Of a stretch of 54,642 nt of DNA, positions 26,001 through 36,594 are shown piece after piece. Origin of the DNA: Amphimedon queenslandica. Lineage: Eukaryota > Porifera > Demospongiae > Haplosclerida > Niphatidae. Each line of letters opens with the position of its first letter. Positions within the stretch are counted from its first letter, which is position 1. Below the pieces are notes generated by a model. The model worked only from the letters and a program-made list of their open reading frames with translations, was not told the origin of the DNA and did not search any database. Position numbers and translations under genes: made by a program. The stretch is taken from NCBI RefSeq assembly GCF_000090795.2, contig NW_003546695.1, positions 14,549 to 69,190 on the forward strand. The letters run 5' to 3'.

Positions 26001-27174
26001 TTCCCTAAGTGAGCTAAACAGCATGCTTCAAGAGCTGGCTTTTAGCATTTTTGGAGCAACTTTAAAATTTTGCAAAAGATTAATTTTGATTGGAATCGGC
26101 TCAACCTTTCTACACAACATAGGCACATGTATATGCGTCAGAAAATGCTAAAAGTGGAGATTTCTCTCTTTTTGATATTTGATTAAATTCAGCCAAAGAC
26201 CCTCAGTGTCTTTGGCCCAATTTTGGAGCAATTTAAAGAATTTATTTAAATTGAGAACCAGCTCAAACTTTCTACACAACATAAGTACATGTATACCATA
26301 TAGGGACTATATTTCATTAGAAATAAATTTCGCGAATTTCGTGTTTTCATTAAATTTGCAAAATTAAATTCCACAAAAGAAGTGTGGCACACTAGTAAAA
26401 ATGGCTGCAGAAGGTAGGATTCACGAAAATTTCTACCAACAAATGGCAAATCTGGACAAATTTGCGAAATTTTATACCAACAAAATAAAACCCCTATACG
26501 GTATGTGTCAGAAAAAAATTTTTTTAATGAAGAGTTTTCTTCTAGTCATTTTTGGCAAAAATTTGGCCGATTACCCTGTACTATATAGTACAGGGACTTT
26601 GGTCTGTTTTTTAGCAACTTTAAAAAATTACAAAAAAAAACAATTTTGATTGGAATCAGCTCGAAGTTTCTAAACTACATAAGTACCTGTATGTGCATCA
26701 GAAAATGTAATAAAAGTTGAGATATTTTTCCTTTTCAATTTAGACAAAATTAGACCAAAGACCATGCCCAATTTTTGAGCAACTTAAAAATTCGCAAAAA
26801 AATGATTTTAATCAGAATTATCTTGATGTATCAGGAAAAATTACAAAAATTGGAGAAGTCTCTCTTTTTTAATTTTCAAGTGAATTTTGATGAATTTTTG
26901 GCCAAAGATGATAAGAAGCTAAGCACTATGCTTAAATCCTGTAGGAAGCCTAGCTTGCAGAGGGGCCTTCTGTATAGAAACTGTCAATAAAGTTCTAAAT
27001 TAAAGCCATTTTTCCCTCCTGCAGGAAGCAGCTACTCCAAAAGGTCCCCCACAGTTGATTGTTGAACAAACTAAAGTGATCGATGAAGCTGATAAATTAT
27101 TAGTCATGTATCCAGCTAGGCCTGATCTTATACTGGATAGTGCTACTAAGATTGATGTTATGAGACCAGTATAA
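23093..27174 (+). CDS. LRRC47: LRRC47 (leucine-rich repeats plus B3/B4 domain)
   Basis: The first exon (23093-24091) encodes leucine-rich repeats (LLELILTNNGLESLPEEIG, LRLLDASHNQLKLLPQS, LKTLDLTHNSIIFLPAEL) followed by a Lys/Gly-rich linker (GKGGGGKGKKKKGG). Later exons (25069-about 25319, about 25507-25605, about 25661-25794, about 27025-27174) encode the B3/B4 domain, which is otherwise found in the phenylalanyl-tRNA synthetase beta chain. The order and the ending (LIVEQTKVIDEADKLLVMYPARPDL) match vertebrate LRRC47. Molecular function in the family is little defined; the B3/B4 fold suggests contact with RNA or the translation machinery. I chose the ATG at 23093 (AAAATGG context); the frame continues 5' but without an ATG. 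The two large introns are full of degenerate repeats. Confidence 0.9.
25950..26990. repeat. Composite degenerate repeat block in LRRC47 intron
   Basis: Several diverged copies of one dispersed repeat body lie end to end. Recognisable motifs are GTCTTTGGCC, TTTTGGAGCAACTTTAAA, TTTTGATTGGAATC and CTACACAACATAAG. A family E MITE is inserted in the middle. The same body recurs near 7140, 24520, 27800, 29890, 41900, 43980 and 45130. Confidence 0.65.
26296..26501. mobile_element. TA-flanked MITE, family E, nested
   Basis: 206 bp between TA dinucleotides. Left end CCATATAGGGAC; reverse-complemented right end CCGTATAGGGGT. The interior carries TTCGCGAA-type motifs like family A. It interrupts the older repeat block, so it inserted later. 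Confidence 0.68.
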
Positions 27175-27377
27175 GTGATTACATGATTATTATTCTCCTT
27201 AATAATTATAATAATTTTTTTGTTAATAATAATAATATTATTATAGAACTTGAAGTAATATTGTTGTGTTTATGATCTACACTAATGTATTTATTGAGCT
27301 AATAATTATATATATATATATATATTGTTATCATGGTATATTTATAGTCTAGATGGTGATGGTGTCCTTTTGGGTGA
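27175..27377. other. Convergent 3' region, LRRC47 / GTPBP, with (TA)n
   Basis: 203 bp between the two stop codons. It holds a TA dinucleotide run (about 27309-27325) and one extra copy of the GTPBP C-terminal coding repeat (27342-27378). Confidence 0.6.
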
Positions 27378-30300
27378 TTATGGTCTAGATGGTGATGGTG
27401 TTCTCTTGGGTGAAGGAGTCCTTTTAGGTTTAGTGCTTCCTTTTGTTATTTGCACTATTTCTCCCATTCCTCTTGACTGCCCATCTCTGAATAAGAGCCT
27501 CCAACCAACTCTTAGAAACGCTGGATGTCTTTGAAACCTGAAGTGTATACGTCCTCTTTGGCTTTGTCTTAATGTTTCCTATAATTATTAATACAGGCAT
27601 GTCAGAACACTCAATTACTGTATAGTCCATGTAGTGCTGGGGATTTTATACATTTATAATTACAAAGGTTTCATGATTTGCAGGCATGGTAGATTTGGAC
27701 TAATTACCAAAATAAAACTCTGCCAATTTTTTACTATACAGGTGCATGTATATGCAGGGTTTCCCACAGGATTTCGGCACAATATTTAGCTTCATGTCAG
27801 TGGATTTTTTTACAAATTTTAAAAGTTGCTGCAAAATTTGACAAAACACCCTGTACTATTATTACAGGGTCTTTGGCCAAATTTATCATAAGCGCAAGGA
27901 GATTCTGCCACTTTTATTAATTTTCTGATGCATGTTGTGTAGAAAGTTGGAGCTGATTCTGATCAAAATTATATTTTGTACGAATTTTTGTCAGCTCACT
28001 TAGCATGTTTTGTAGGAAACCCTGATCCCTGTACATACAGTATAATGTACTGTATATTAAAAAATAAACATTATTTACGTACCTCCTCTGCTTCAACTTG
28101 TTCAACAGTGACAGTTTGCATCATTGCTGACACATACAGTGTTGTTTGGTAGCCCTTTTTAATCCCAGAGCCAGTGTGATGAATTAGGAACACATTAGCT
28201 ACAAGCTTCCATGAACAAAGTGCATGAGCTCTAGATGTTTCACCAATATCAAGGACAACCATTCCCTAGAACAATAGACTGTAATGTACTTCCTTAAAAT
28301 AGCATAAGATAATTCTCTCTAGCTATTTATAAAGTACAGTGTGATGGTACATGTACATGTATATAAGTACCTTTCTCATTAATGAACGGTCAATGCCATA
28401 TAAGGCAAGTGTTGCTGCTTGTCCTGCTTTTATGAGTCGGCAAGGTGAACGATGACGATGAATTGACATAATTTTTGTTTTAAAGAAACTACAGTCTTCG
28501 GTAGGACCAACTTGTACCTCATCACCAGCTCTCATAGTCCCTCTATAGTATACAACATTATAATTACAGCTACATGTACAGTGTATAGTGTGTGTTTCAT
28601 GTACCTTGTTAAAGTACCTCCAAGTACAACACCAACTTCTGGAACCGAATAAATCTCATCTACTTGAAACTCGGCCTCCTTACGCTCTAGCTCATCGCTC
28701 AATCGGTACTTTGGGACTGCATTAAAGAACCTTGTAAGTAATTCCAGGTTTTGTCCAGTGACATTTGAAATGAGAAATATTGGACAGATGCTGTGTAAAG
28801 AAATCATATTTAGTAGTAATTAAAGTATCATCTACTTTTGGTAGTTATCACTTACTTGCTTTCCTTGAAGTTATGAGCTGTGGAATAGACATCATTGTCA
28901 GTTGCTATTCTCCTTGGGACTCTATTGCAGCCAGGGTTCGTGAGGAGTGTCTCTAGTTTCTTCACAACTTGCTCTACCTTTTCTTTGCTACACAGATCAA
29001 TCTTGCTCACTACAACAGCCATTGGGACCTTCAGGGCAACGCAGAAGCCAAGATGCTCACAAGTTGTGCCAACTGTTAACAACAAAATAATTGTAGGTAA
29101 AAAAAATAAAGGAAAGATATACTAGAAACATAGTGATCATTTCAACTAAAAAACAAAAACAAAAACAAAAAGTGGAGATGCCGGGATTTGAACCCGGGGC
29201 CTCTTACATGCGAAGCAAGCGCTCTACCACTGAGCTACATCCCCCCTATCTAAGCTCGAGTTGCTAGTAATGAATTTATACTATCACTGAGCTAGCATTC
29301 AGATTTGGATGAACATAAGTGTTGCTGTACATGTACAACCATTATAATAAAGTCTTACCCACTCCAGAATTAGCACCAACAACCAGTAGCACAAAATCAG
29401 GCCTACACGAGGACAATCCAAAGACAGTTGTTTTGAGGTACTTTTGATGACCAGCCAAATCAATCAATGTAATAAGCTTGGCAGATGCTTCACAAATGTC
29501 TTCAACATCACTGTGAGTACCATAATTGACCACCTATAGGATAGTACATAATGATATGAACATTACACATTAATGGATACATTTGTAGTTATAAAAGTAT
29601 GCCAAGTTGGCCCTGGGATTATACATTCTATTTTAGCCAGAAATATATGATGTAAAGCTTCTTGATCTACTATTACAGTTGTGTAGCAGCAGCTGTAGCC
29701 CCAATTTTCAAGGAAAAAACACAATTACTGTACATGTATGCCACTTGGACCTATTATTATCATAATTATCAAAATTATTGTTCCCAACCCATTTAAAAAT
29801 AATTTGTTGTGCACTTAGTCCACCAAAATTGGCACCCAATTTCATAACATTTCCTAGATGCCACTTTCCCTATGTGACTGATTCCAATAAAAAGTGATTG
29901 CCCAAAGACCATGTCTCATGTATTTAGCTTAGAATTTAGAATCAACTCAAACTATAGCAATTTTTGGAACATTGGCTATACATGTACATTGTATTAGTAC
30001 ATGGTCTTTGGCCAAAACTGTAATACAACTATTGATATAGTCATGTGTGACTTGTATGGGAATTCAAAAAATTCAATTCTGAAAGAGGCCCAGGCTGTCA
30101 AAATGCCGCAAATTTATACAATTTAAAACATAAAGTACTAATAATGGGTTCTTAGGAGGCTTTGACAGGTTTAAACACAAAGCAACGATAATAAAGTGCT
30201 AATGATAATCTTTGGAGGCTTTAGCAGGTTAACATTGTACAAGTATCAAAGTTTCATTACTTCTCCTAGAGGTGTGAATCCCATTATTTCAAGAGATATT

Positions 30301-31373
30301 GAAGAAGTATGTCCGGATTGTATTTCATGTAAGTGACGGAATAAATTAAGACGAGCTTTCCCTCTGCCATTGTCCAGTTCCCCTTGAGTCAATACACCTA
30401 ATAGTGTACTCTTACCAGCTTCCATGTTACCAAGAACAGCCACACGAACATCAAGAAACTACAAATATTTAAACAAAATTGACAATTATAGAACATTCTA
30501 CAAAGGAATACTAAGGATATGTAAAAACCTAATGTTTATTAAAATACAATATTCATAATCTACTCTTGGGATAAATAATAATACATGTGTTAATATTCAT
30601 ACGTCTATACATGTACATGTACATTGAAAAACAAACGTTACTCATTTAGAATACGATAATTATGTTTGTCATTTTAAAATCATTGACTTGTGATGGTAGT
30701 GACCCTTTTGGACGCATAAAGAACACACATGAAACTAGTCCAGTGTTGAGTTCATGCGTCCATCACTCTTATTCTATAAACAATGTTTCTGAGGAGAGTT
30801 GTACTGTACCTCATACTGTACCTGCTGATCATCTGGTACTTTTCTGACCATTACCTCAGCTACCCAGAGCTTCTCATCACTCTCAGGTGGAGATATTTCT
30901 CTTTTCCTCAAAACAGATCCGTTTGCTCCAAGTCTACATGTAATTTTAGATTTGTTTACATAGCGTAGTGATAAAATGGCGATTTACAATATCATATGCA
31001 AACTGTAAATAATGTACAATCATATGCAAGCTGTTCTCCTTACTTGTGAGCCATTCTCATTACAGTGTCTAATGACATCTGTAATTCCTTAGTATTGAGT
31101 CCTAATAATGAGCCATTGTCGGCCACGCCAATCTCGTAAATGGCCTCTCCTTGTCCTTCTTGTAGCCGCCACTTCATTTGGGTCACCAGGTGCTCGAAAC
31201 GAGAGGCAGACGGGTTGATCAGCTTCAGCTTGTACTCAATGTTCCCTTCCTCAACCTGTATGATTGTACAAAAATACTTATTTACAGTGATTTGCGCTTA
31301 CTTCAGGAGGAAGGCTGTCACTCTTCTTCTTTTCATCGCTCTCTTCAGAAAAGAGATCGACTAGAGGGTCCAT
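27378..31373 (-). CDS. GTPBP1/GTPBP2-like translational GTPase
   Basis: EF-Tu/eEF1A-related GTPase; in other animals GTPBP1/2 act in ribosome rescue and mRNA surveillance. The start ATG is at 31373 ([17 protein letters not shown]). The N-terminal region (about 31300-31045) is followed by the G domain: P-loop GNMEAGKST (exon 30443-30246), switch [17 protein letters not shown] (29533-29342), NKxD-equivalent SKIDLC and a downstream exon to about 28860. Domain II contains [16 protein letters not shown] (about 28640). The C-terminal barrel includes [19 protein letters not shown] and [19 protein letters not shown]. The tail is a Ser-Pro repeat, [15 protein letters not shown]. All five G motifs look intact, so the enzyme should be active. 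An intron carries tRNA-Ala in the same orientation. It lies 205 bp downstream of the PGP-like gene. Confidence 0.9.
27755..28024. mobile_element. hAT-like repeat copy in GTPBP intron
   Basis: Left end CAGGGTTTCCCACAGG; reverse-complemented right end CAGGGTTTCCTACA. The interior carries the dispersed body motifs (GGTCTTTGGCC, AGCTGATTCTGATCAAAATT). No 8-bp flanking duplication is visible, so it is old or truncated. Confidence 0.55.
29173..29244 (-). tRNA. tRNA-Ala (anticodon CGC)
   Basis: The 72 nt cloverleaf reads completely on the minus strand. The acceptor stem is GGGGATG/CATCTCC with a G3-U70-type wobble, the alanine identity pair. The D arm GCTCAGTGGTAGAGC contains the box A internal promoter. 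The anticodon arm CTTGC-TTCGCAT-GTAAG gives CGC. The T arm CCGGG-TTCAAAT-CCCGG contains box B. The discriminator base is A. Downstream lies T5 followed by further T-runs, a good Pol III terminator. It sits in an intron of the GTPBP gene, in the host's orientation. Confidence 0.95.
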
Positions 31374-31578
31374 GGCGAGCTACCAGAAGAAAAGACTAGC
31401 TACTTGATTATATTTTTGACAGCTACCTACAACTCTTTTTATTTACATTTAAATCCACGCCCCCTTTCTACCCATGAATATCATTATTCTAACTATGAAT
31501 ATTATTACAAGTCAATTGCACAATTTCACAACTAGATTGCTTATAGCTTAGCATGTTTGCATGGGAGGAGACAAAGTA

Positions 31579-33563
31579 CTATGAAATTAGATCAGCTATT
31601 GAATCAGCATAATAATCAGGCAATTTATCACTAGATAAACCCTCCAGGTTACATTCCTTTGTATTCCCTGATAATACAAGCAAAGTTTTCAAGCCATGTC
31701 TCCGACCAAATAAGATATCAGTATTGAGCCTATAGTACAATTATTATTATAATCATTTTATTTTACGTGATATTATAACTTACGAGTCACCAATCATGAG
31801 TGTCTTATGTGGTTGCAAGTTAGTACTAATGATAATTATAATAATAACTATATAATACTATTATCAAGTACTTACTGTTTTACAATGCAGTCAAACATTG
31901 GAGTGTGTGGCTTCCCAACTATGATTGGATCTCTCTTTGCAGATGTTCTAACTGCAGACACCATACTTCCTGTACCTATTATGAGCTATAATTAAATAAT
32001 TACTAATAAAACAGGACATTAATGCATGTACACAATTAGAGCTAATTAATTATGTAGTACAGGTAGACTAATCTTTAATAATGACCTGGAATGGCTATAT
32101 GTCCATTAGAAGGTAGTACTGGGTCTTCGTTTGTTGCTATAAAGATACAGTCAGGGTTTTTGAGATACGTACAAGCTTGGATCATCTTCATGTAGCTAAT
32201 ATGACAGTCGTATGCTACCACTACAGCTCCAACCTATCATAAACTTGCAATTAATAATCATTTCTAAAACAATTTTAGTATTAATTTTTGATATGATAAG
32301 GATTTGGCCTTAGCATATTTTATCTTTGAAGATTCACTAAAATTAGTACACAAGATTAAAAAAAGACTTAAGACTCGGTGTCATTTGTAGTACTGTATAG
32401 CGGGTAATTTTGGAGGGGCTAAAATTTGGCGAATTGCTAAATTTTGGTGATTGGCGGATTTTTATTTTGGCAAATGGCTATCAAAACGCCAAATTTACCC
32501 GCTATATGGTATGTTATGTAGATCTAGTATTGTATTATTGTAACTTACATCTTTTTCAAAACTCATTTGTAACCAGTCATCAAGTGTACCAGTGAGAACA
32601 TCAGGCTATAATGATAATAATAATAACAACTGGCACTAGCTCTTGATATGATAATGCTCACCCCAGGTCCAAAACATGTGCAACCTATGGCCTCAATTTC
32701 TTGTTTGGTACCCTCTACACCCATCAGGTATACTTTACCATCATAGCCTGCTGTGTGCTTTAAATACTGCCCAACTATGTATCCAGTAGGAAATATTTCA
32801 GACTATAGTGACAAGAAAATAAATAAATTACTGTGATAACCCAATGTATTTATTTTATGTCAAGCCCTTCAAAAAGGGTTTTCTTAAGAAAATCCCAAAA
32901 ATTCTGTGCTAAGTCCCCAAAAAACCACTGCAGTAAACCCAATAATTTAACGACCTTTGTGTTTAACGGTTTTTGCAATGACGGGTATATTAATGTCCAT
33001 TAATTTCAATGATTTTTTCAACTAAGGTAACCAATTGCACATTGACAATTATATTTACGGCCATTAACTTCAACAAAATTAGGACAATGAGTAATATTTA
33101 AATTAATGCATCAAATTAATCAATGATGTACAATTACAATTACCTTATTAACGTCAAATCCTAATTTCTGAAACTTTGCCATATATTCATCTCGCGACTT
33201 AGAACTATTATTTGTAACAAAGCAGAGTCTTTTACCCTTTAATTATACAAGTATAATAATTAAACGTACAATACATCATTATAATGTACCAGTGCACGCA
33301 AATGGCTGACAGCCTCTTTAGCTCCAGGGATTGCATCAGTATTGCCAAGCCAGAGTACACCTATAGGTCATCATAGCATATAAGAGAAGTGGTGGGAGGG
33401 GCAGTGCCCACAACACAAATAATGTAATACCATTGTCAAATGTCAAATTAAGTAGGTAACAAAACAAACACTTGAGCTAACCATCACAATCTAAAAGGAC
33501 TGTCTCTACATCACTCAAGAGTTTCTTCCATGCAGGCCCGCCGCAGAGTCTCAGTGCAGACAT
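31579..33563 (-). CDS. PGP/PDXP-type HAD phosphatase
   Basis: HAD-superfamily enzyme of the phosphoglycolate phosphatase / pyridoxal phosphatase group, which uses an Asp nucleophile. The start MSALRLCGGPAWKKLL at 33563 is followed by motif I LLDCDGVLW (about 33495), then FVTNNSSKSRDEY (motif II, about 33215), the substrate-cap region (AYDCHISYMKMIQACTYL, FIATNEDP, about 32210-32110), GKPHTPMFDCI (motif III Lys, about 31900) and IGDSLNTDILFGRRHG (motif IV, about 31730). The last residues are ADSIADLIS. All catalytic motifs are present. Whether the substrate is phosphoglycolate or pyridoxal phosphate cannot be told by eye. One intron holds a MITE (32393-32509). Confidence 0.88.
32393..32509. 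mobile_element. TA-flanked MITE, family C (copy 2, short)
   Basis: 117 bp between TA dinucleotides. Ends CTGTATAGCGGG and (reverse complement) CCATATAGCGGG; the interior matches the 10131-10339 copy (GGAGGGGCTAAAATTTGGC), with much of the centre lost. It lies in an intron of the PGP-like gene. Confidence 0.75.
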
Positions 33564-34714
33564 GGCAGCTAGCCTAGGAGGGCACAAATGAGTGTTTTGC
33601 TAGCTTGATAGATATAATAATAGACAGGGTTAACCCCAGACCCTTGCGTCACTTCCTCATATGTAATTGGAATTCCAGGAAACCACAGTCAACTGAAAGT
33701 CATCCCGACTTTAGCCCACAGATAGAGAAGACAAGTTGTGTACGCTTTCCTCAGAGACAGCTCAGCTATTCCTGTTCGTGGTGCAATACTAGCCTTTTAT
33801 CACTGAGTCATTATCTGAAATAGAGGACTGTATCTTTCTGGGCCTATGACAAGAGACAAATAGTACGAGGTAAGTGATAGGTCCGTGAGAGAAAGAGAGA
33901 AAGAATCGGAAAGAATCCTCTGTGAATTGCTTGGGGCGGAGAGTGTGGAACCGCGAAGTAGCTGGCGGTAGCACTCTTTCTCTTGTTGTGATAAGCTTAC
34001 CGAGTAGTTTATCCTTGTTCAATCCCTGTTTCAAACATACAAAGGTCGTGTCTCTTTCTATTGGCTTTGATCAAAGGGAAGGTGGTACCAGCAGCTCTAT
34101 TGCTACACGCCAATTACCGACAAGCGTCCTAAGTTTTGATTGCCTGTCTTGATAGTAGATATTTTGGCTGGTCAGTCTCCTTCCTACAACAACACAAAAA
34201 CAAATTATAACCTTAACAGTGCTGTTTTTAAAACTTGAAAATACAAATAAGTATTTTTGTTAGCTATTAATTTTATTATTGTATTACGAGCATGATTGTA
34301 TCTCTTGCTTTCTGATAGTTGTTCCTTTCCTGGGTTCAGTTGGTATTTCCCCTACAACTGCAACTAATTAGCAATGTCTGTTCTAAATTAGGTTGTATTA
34401 GACATTTTCAATGTGACACAATGAGCATGTACTTTTTGCTCGAAGAAAGTCTTGAATAGGCCAGACATCTTGTTAAAGTTGTTACTTTATTATGAGTGTT
34501 GGCAGGTGGTCGTATTATTTTTATGGTTTCAACGATCATTATACTACTCTCTCCCTCTCTTCATCTTTCACTGCACACGCGTACACACACGTGCACGCTT
34601 TTACTAATTATTACAATTATCATATAATTATTTTTCTTTTCTTTTCATTTCTTCCTCTCATCTCTCTCCTCCCACCCTCTCCCTTTCTCTTTCTCTTTGC
34701 AGTCAATCCTATAG
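33564..34714. promoter_or_regulatory. Divergent region, PGP-like / SERTA gene
   Basis: 1.15 kb between start codons, expected to hold both promoters and the 5' UTR intron of the SERTA gene. A pyrimidine-rich tract ending CTTTGCAG at 34702 is a strong acceptor 13 bp before the SERTA ATG. A possible donor (CGAG/GTAAGTG) lies near 33870. No coding exon is supported. Confidence 0.5.
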
Positions 34715-35806
34715 ATGGTGATGCAGTGTGGTGTTAAACGTAAACATAATTACCTTGACAGTGAACACCATAAATCTCTCCTAGAACTTTCCATTCATAA
34801 ACTTCAGGAAGAACAAGCCAAATATGGTATTGAGCCACGCCTCCATCGTTTTGTGCTCATCAACAATGCCTTGAAGTCATTGCAAGTTTATCTATCTAAG
34901 CTAGAGGCGGACAACTTTTATTTCTTTGATTCGGATAGTCACGATTTCTTAGCCAACACGCTAAGTCATGGGATCCTCTCCTCGCCCGTGTCTCCTCCAA
35001 CTCCAGTCAAAGTTAGTCGTTTTGATAGCAATCTCTTTTCATCTAGTAGTCCTCTTGTAAACTCTTCCTCATCATCCTCTCTCAGTGTCAATGAAACAGC
35101 TGATACTAGTGAATATGGTTTATCACCTCTCTCCCCTTATCCTGTTCCTGAACCTACTCGTAGCAAGGACTCAAGCCCTAAGGCCGGTAGCAAGCGTAAA
35201 TCAGACTCACAATCAATATCCGCTGATACTGATGATACTGATGATGATGGGGAAGACCCCATTGGACCCTCTTCTAGTAAAAAGTTAAAAGCATCTAGTG
35301 TACGTCCTAGGTCTCTTTCTCTTGGTGAGGATTCCTTGCCGCTCTCATCTTCGCCTTCTCTCTCATCCTCTCCTTCCTCTAATAATTCAATATCAAGAAC
35401 AGACGACCATATTTCATCTGATGACTCAATTTCCTCTTCTCTGTCTCCCATAGATTTCTCTAATGTTGATGTTTCTTTGTATGACTTTGATGCCAGAGCT
35501 GCACTAACGCTTCCACCAGTCGCCACGACACCGAGAAACCCCATCCCTTCATCACTATCCATATCATCATCTGCAACTGGTACATACATTGAGCCAGCAA
35601 TAGACAACAGTCCACAAACAGAAGCTAGTGATAAGGGAAGTGTTGAGTGCAACAGTGAGATTAGTTCTTCGACTGGTACCACAACCGTCTTATCATCGTC
35701 TTCCGATGTTAGCGACTCATCATCACTTCTGGGCGTTTCTAACGAAACATCCGAAGTCGAAAACTTGGACGAGATTGATAGAATTGTAAGCCTCCTAATG
35801 ACATGA
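34715..35806 (+). CDS. SERTA-domain protein (SERTAD/TRIP-Br-like)
   Basis: Single coding exon of 363 aa. The ATG at 34715 is directly preceded by an in-frame TAG, which fixes the start. Residues 20-57 match the SERTA motif (LLELSIHKLQEEQAKYG, LHRFVLINNALKSLQ). The middle is a long Ser/Asp-rich low-complexity region with a basic KRKS-type stretch. The last residues (NLDEIDRIVSLLMT) resemble the conserved C-terminal acidic/hydrophobic motif of SERTAD proteins. In vertebrates these are transcriptional co-regulators linked to E2F/DP and CDK4. The SERTA motif is convincing; the one-to-one relation to a vertebrate SERTAD is not established. Confidence 0.85.
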   Translation: MVMQCGVKRKHNYLDSEHHKSLLELSIHKLQEEQAKYGIEPRLHRFVLINNALKSLQVYLSKLEADNFYFFDSDSHDFLANTLSHGILSSPVSPPTPVKVSRFDSNLFSSSSPLVNSSSSSSLSVNETADTSEYGLSPLSPYPVPEPTRSKDSSPKAGSKRKSDSQSISADTDDTDDDGEDPIGPSSSKKLKASSVRPRSLSLGEDSLPLSSSPSLSSSPSSNNSISRTDDHISSDDSISSSLSPIDFSNVDVSLYDFDARAALTLPPVATTPRNPIPSSLSISSSATGTYIEPAIDNSPQTEASDKGSVECNSEISSSTGTTTVLSSSSDVSDSSSLLGVSNETSEVENLDEIDRIVSLLMT

Positions 35807-36594
35807 AAGGGACTCTATATTACAACAAAGAATTGAAGCATCCTATAGTCATCATTTTATTTCTTCAGTCTAGTTTTGTCTCACTTGCTTGTTGTGGTCT
35901 GTCCCGTTAGTTCTTATGTATTTTAAATCACTTCCATTCAGCTACTATTCTCTTTTTTTAATCACAAAGTCTTCCCCTCAAGTGAGAGAATAACAAATAT
36001 CTATCTATACTATCTATACTATACACAGGAAGCTTCATAATTACGATATAGCATATCATGCATTATTTCTGAATCTTTTTTCCTCTCTTTCTCTACCCAC
36101 CTCATTCATTCATCCATTCACATTATGTCTTGCATTTTCCCCTTTCCCCACTTTTTGGCAAAGCTGTAATTTATTGTATAATTCATCCCAACCAATATTA
36201 TTACTAATGAGAATTTATTGTCAAATTTATTATTATAATGGTTGTCAACCTTCTCTCTCTTTTTATGCAAAGTGTTTATAGTTTTTTCTTTTGTCCTTCC
36301 AGCCTCTGTTTAAAGTAAATTTAATTTGTGTATTATATAAATATTATTATTATGATATCATTTTATGTATATTGAAAAGACGTTAAATTTCAATTATTAT
36401 TATTATTATTATTATTATAATTTATGTCAATCACTGTATAATAAGTTCTTTGAGTGATATCAATTAAAATCAATTTTATACATCAATTTCGATAATAATC
36501 ATAAGTGATCCAGTCTTGTGTGTGCATATGCCAATTGATTAAGTGATGAATGTAATCACTTCAAACAATTCAGTTGCTTACGCAAACAGAATCA
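35807..36594. other. Convergent 3' region, SERTA / Slo-like genes
   Basis: 788 bp of AT-rich sequence with ATT triplet runs (about 36390-36418). It should hold both 3' UTRs. No gene is seen. Confidence 0.6.

Noticed and set aside
35137..35682. 181-codon minus-strand frame opposite the SERTA gene
   Set aside because: It mirrors the low-complexity Ser-rich coding strand; no start context or similarity.
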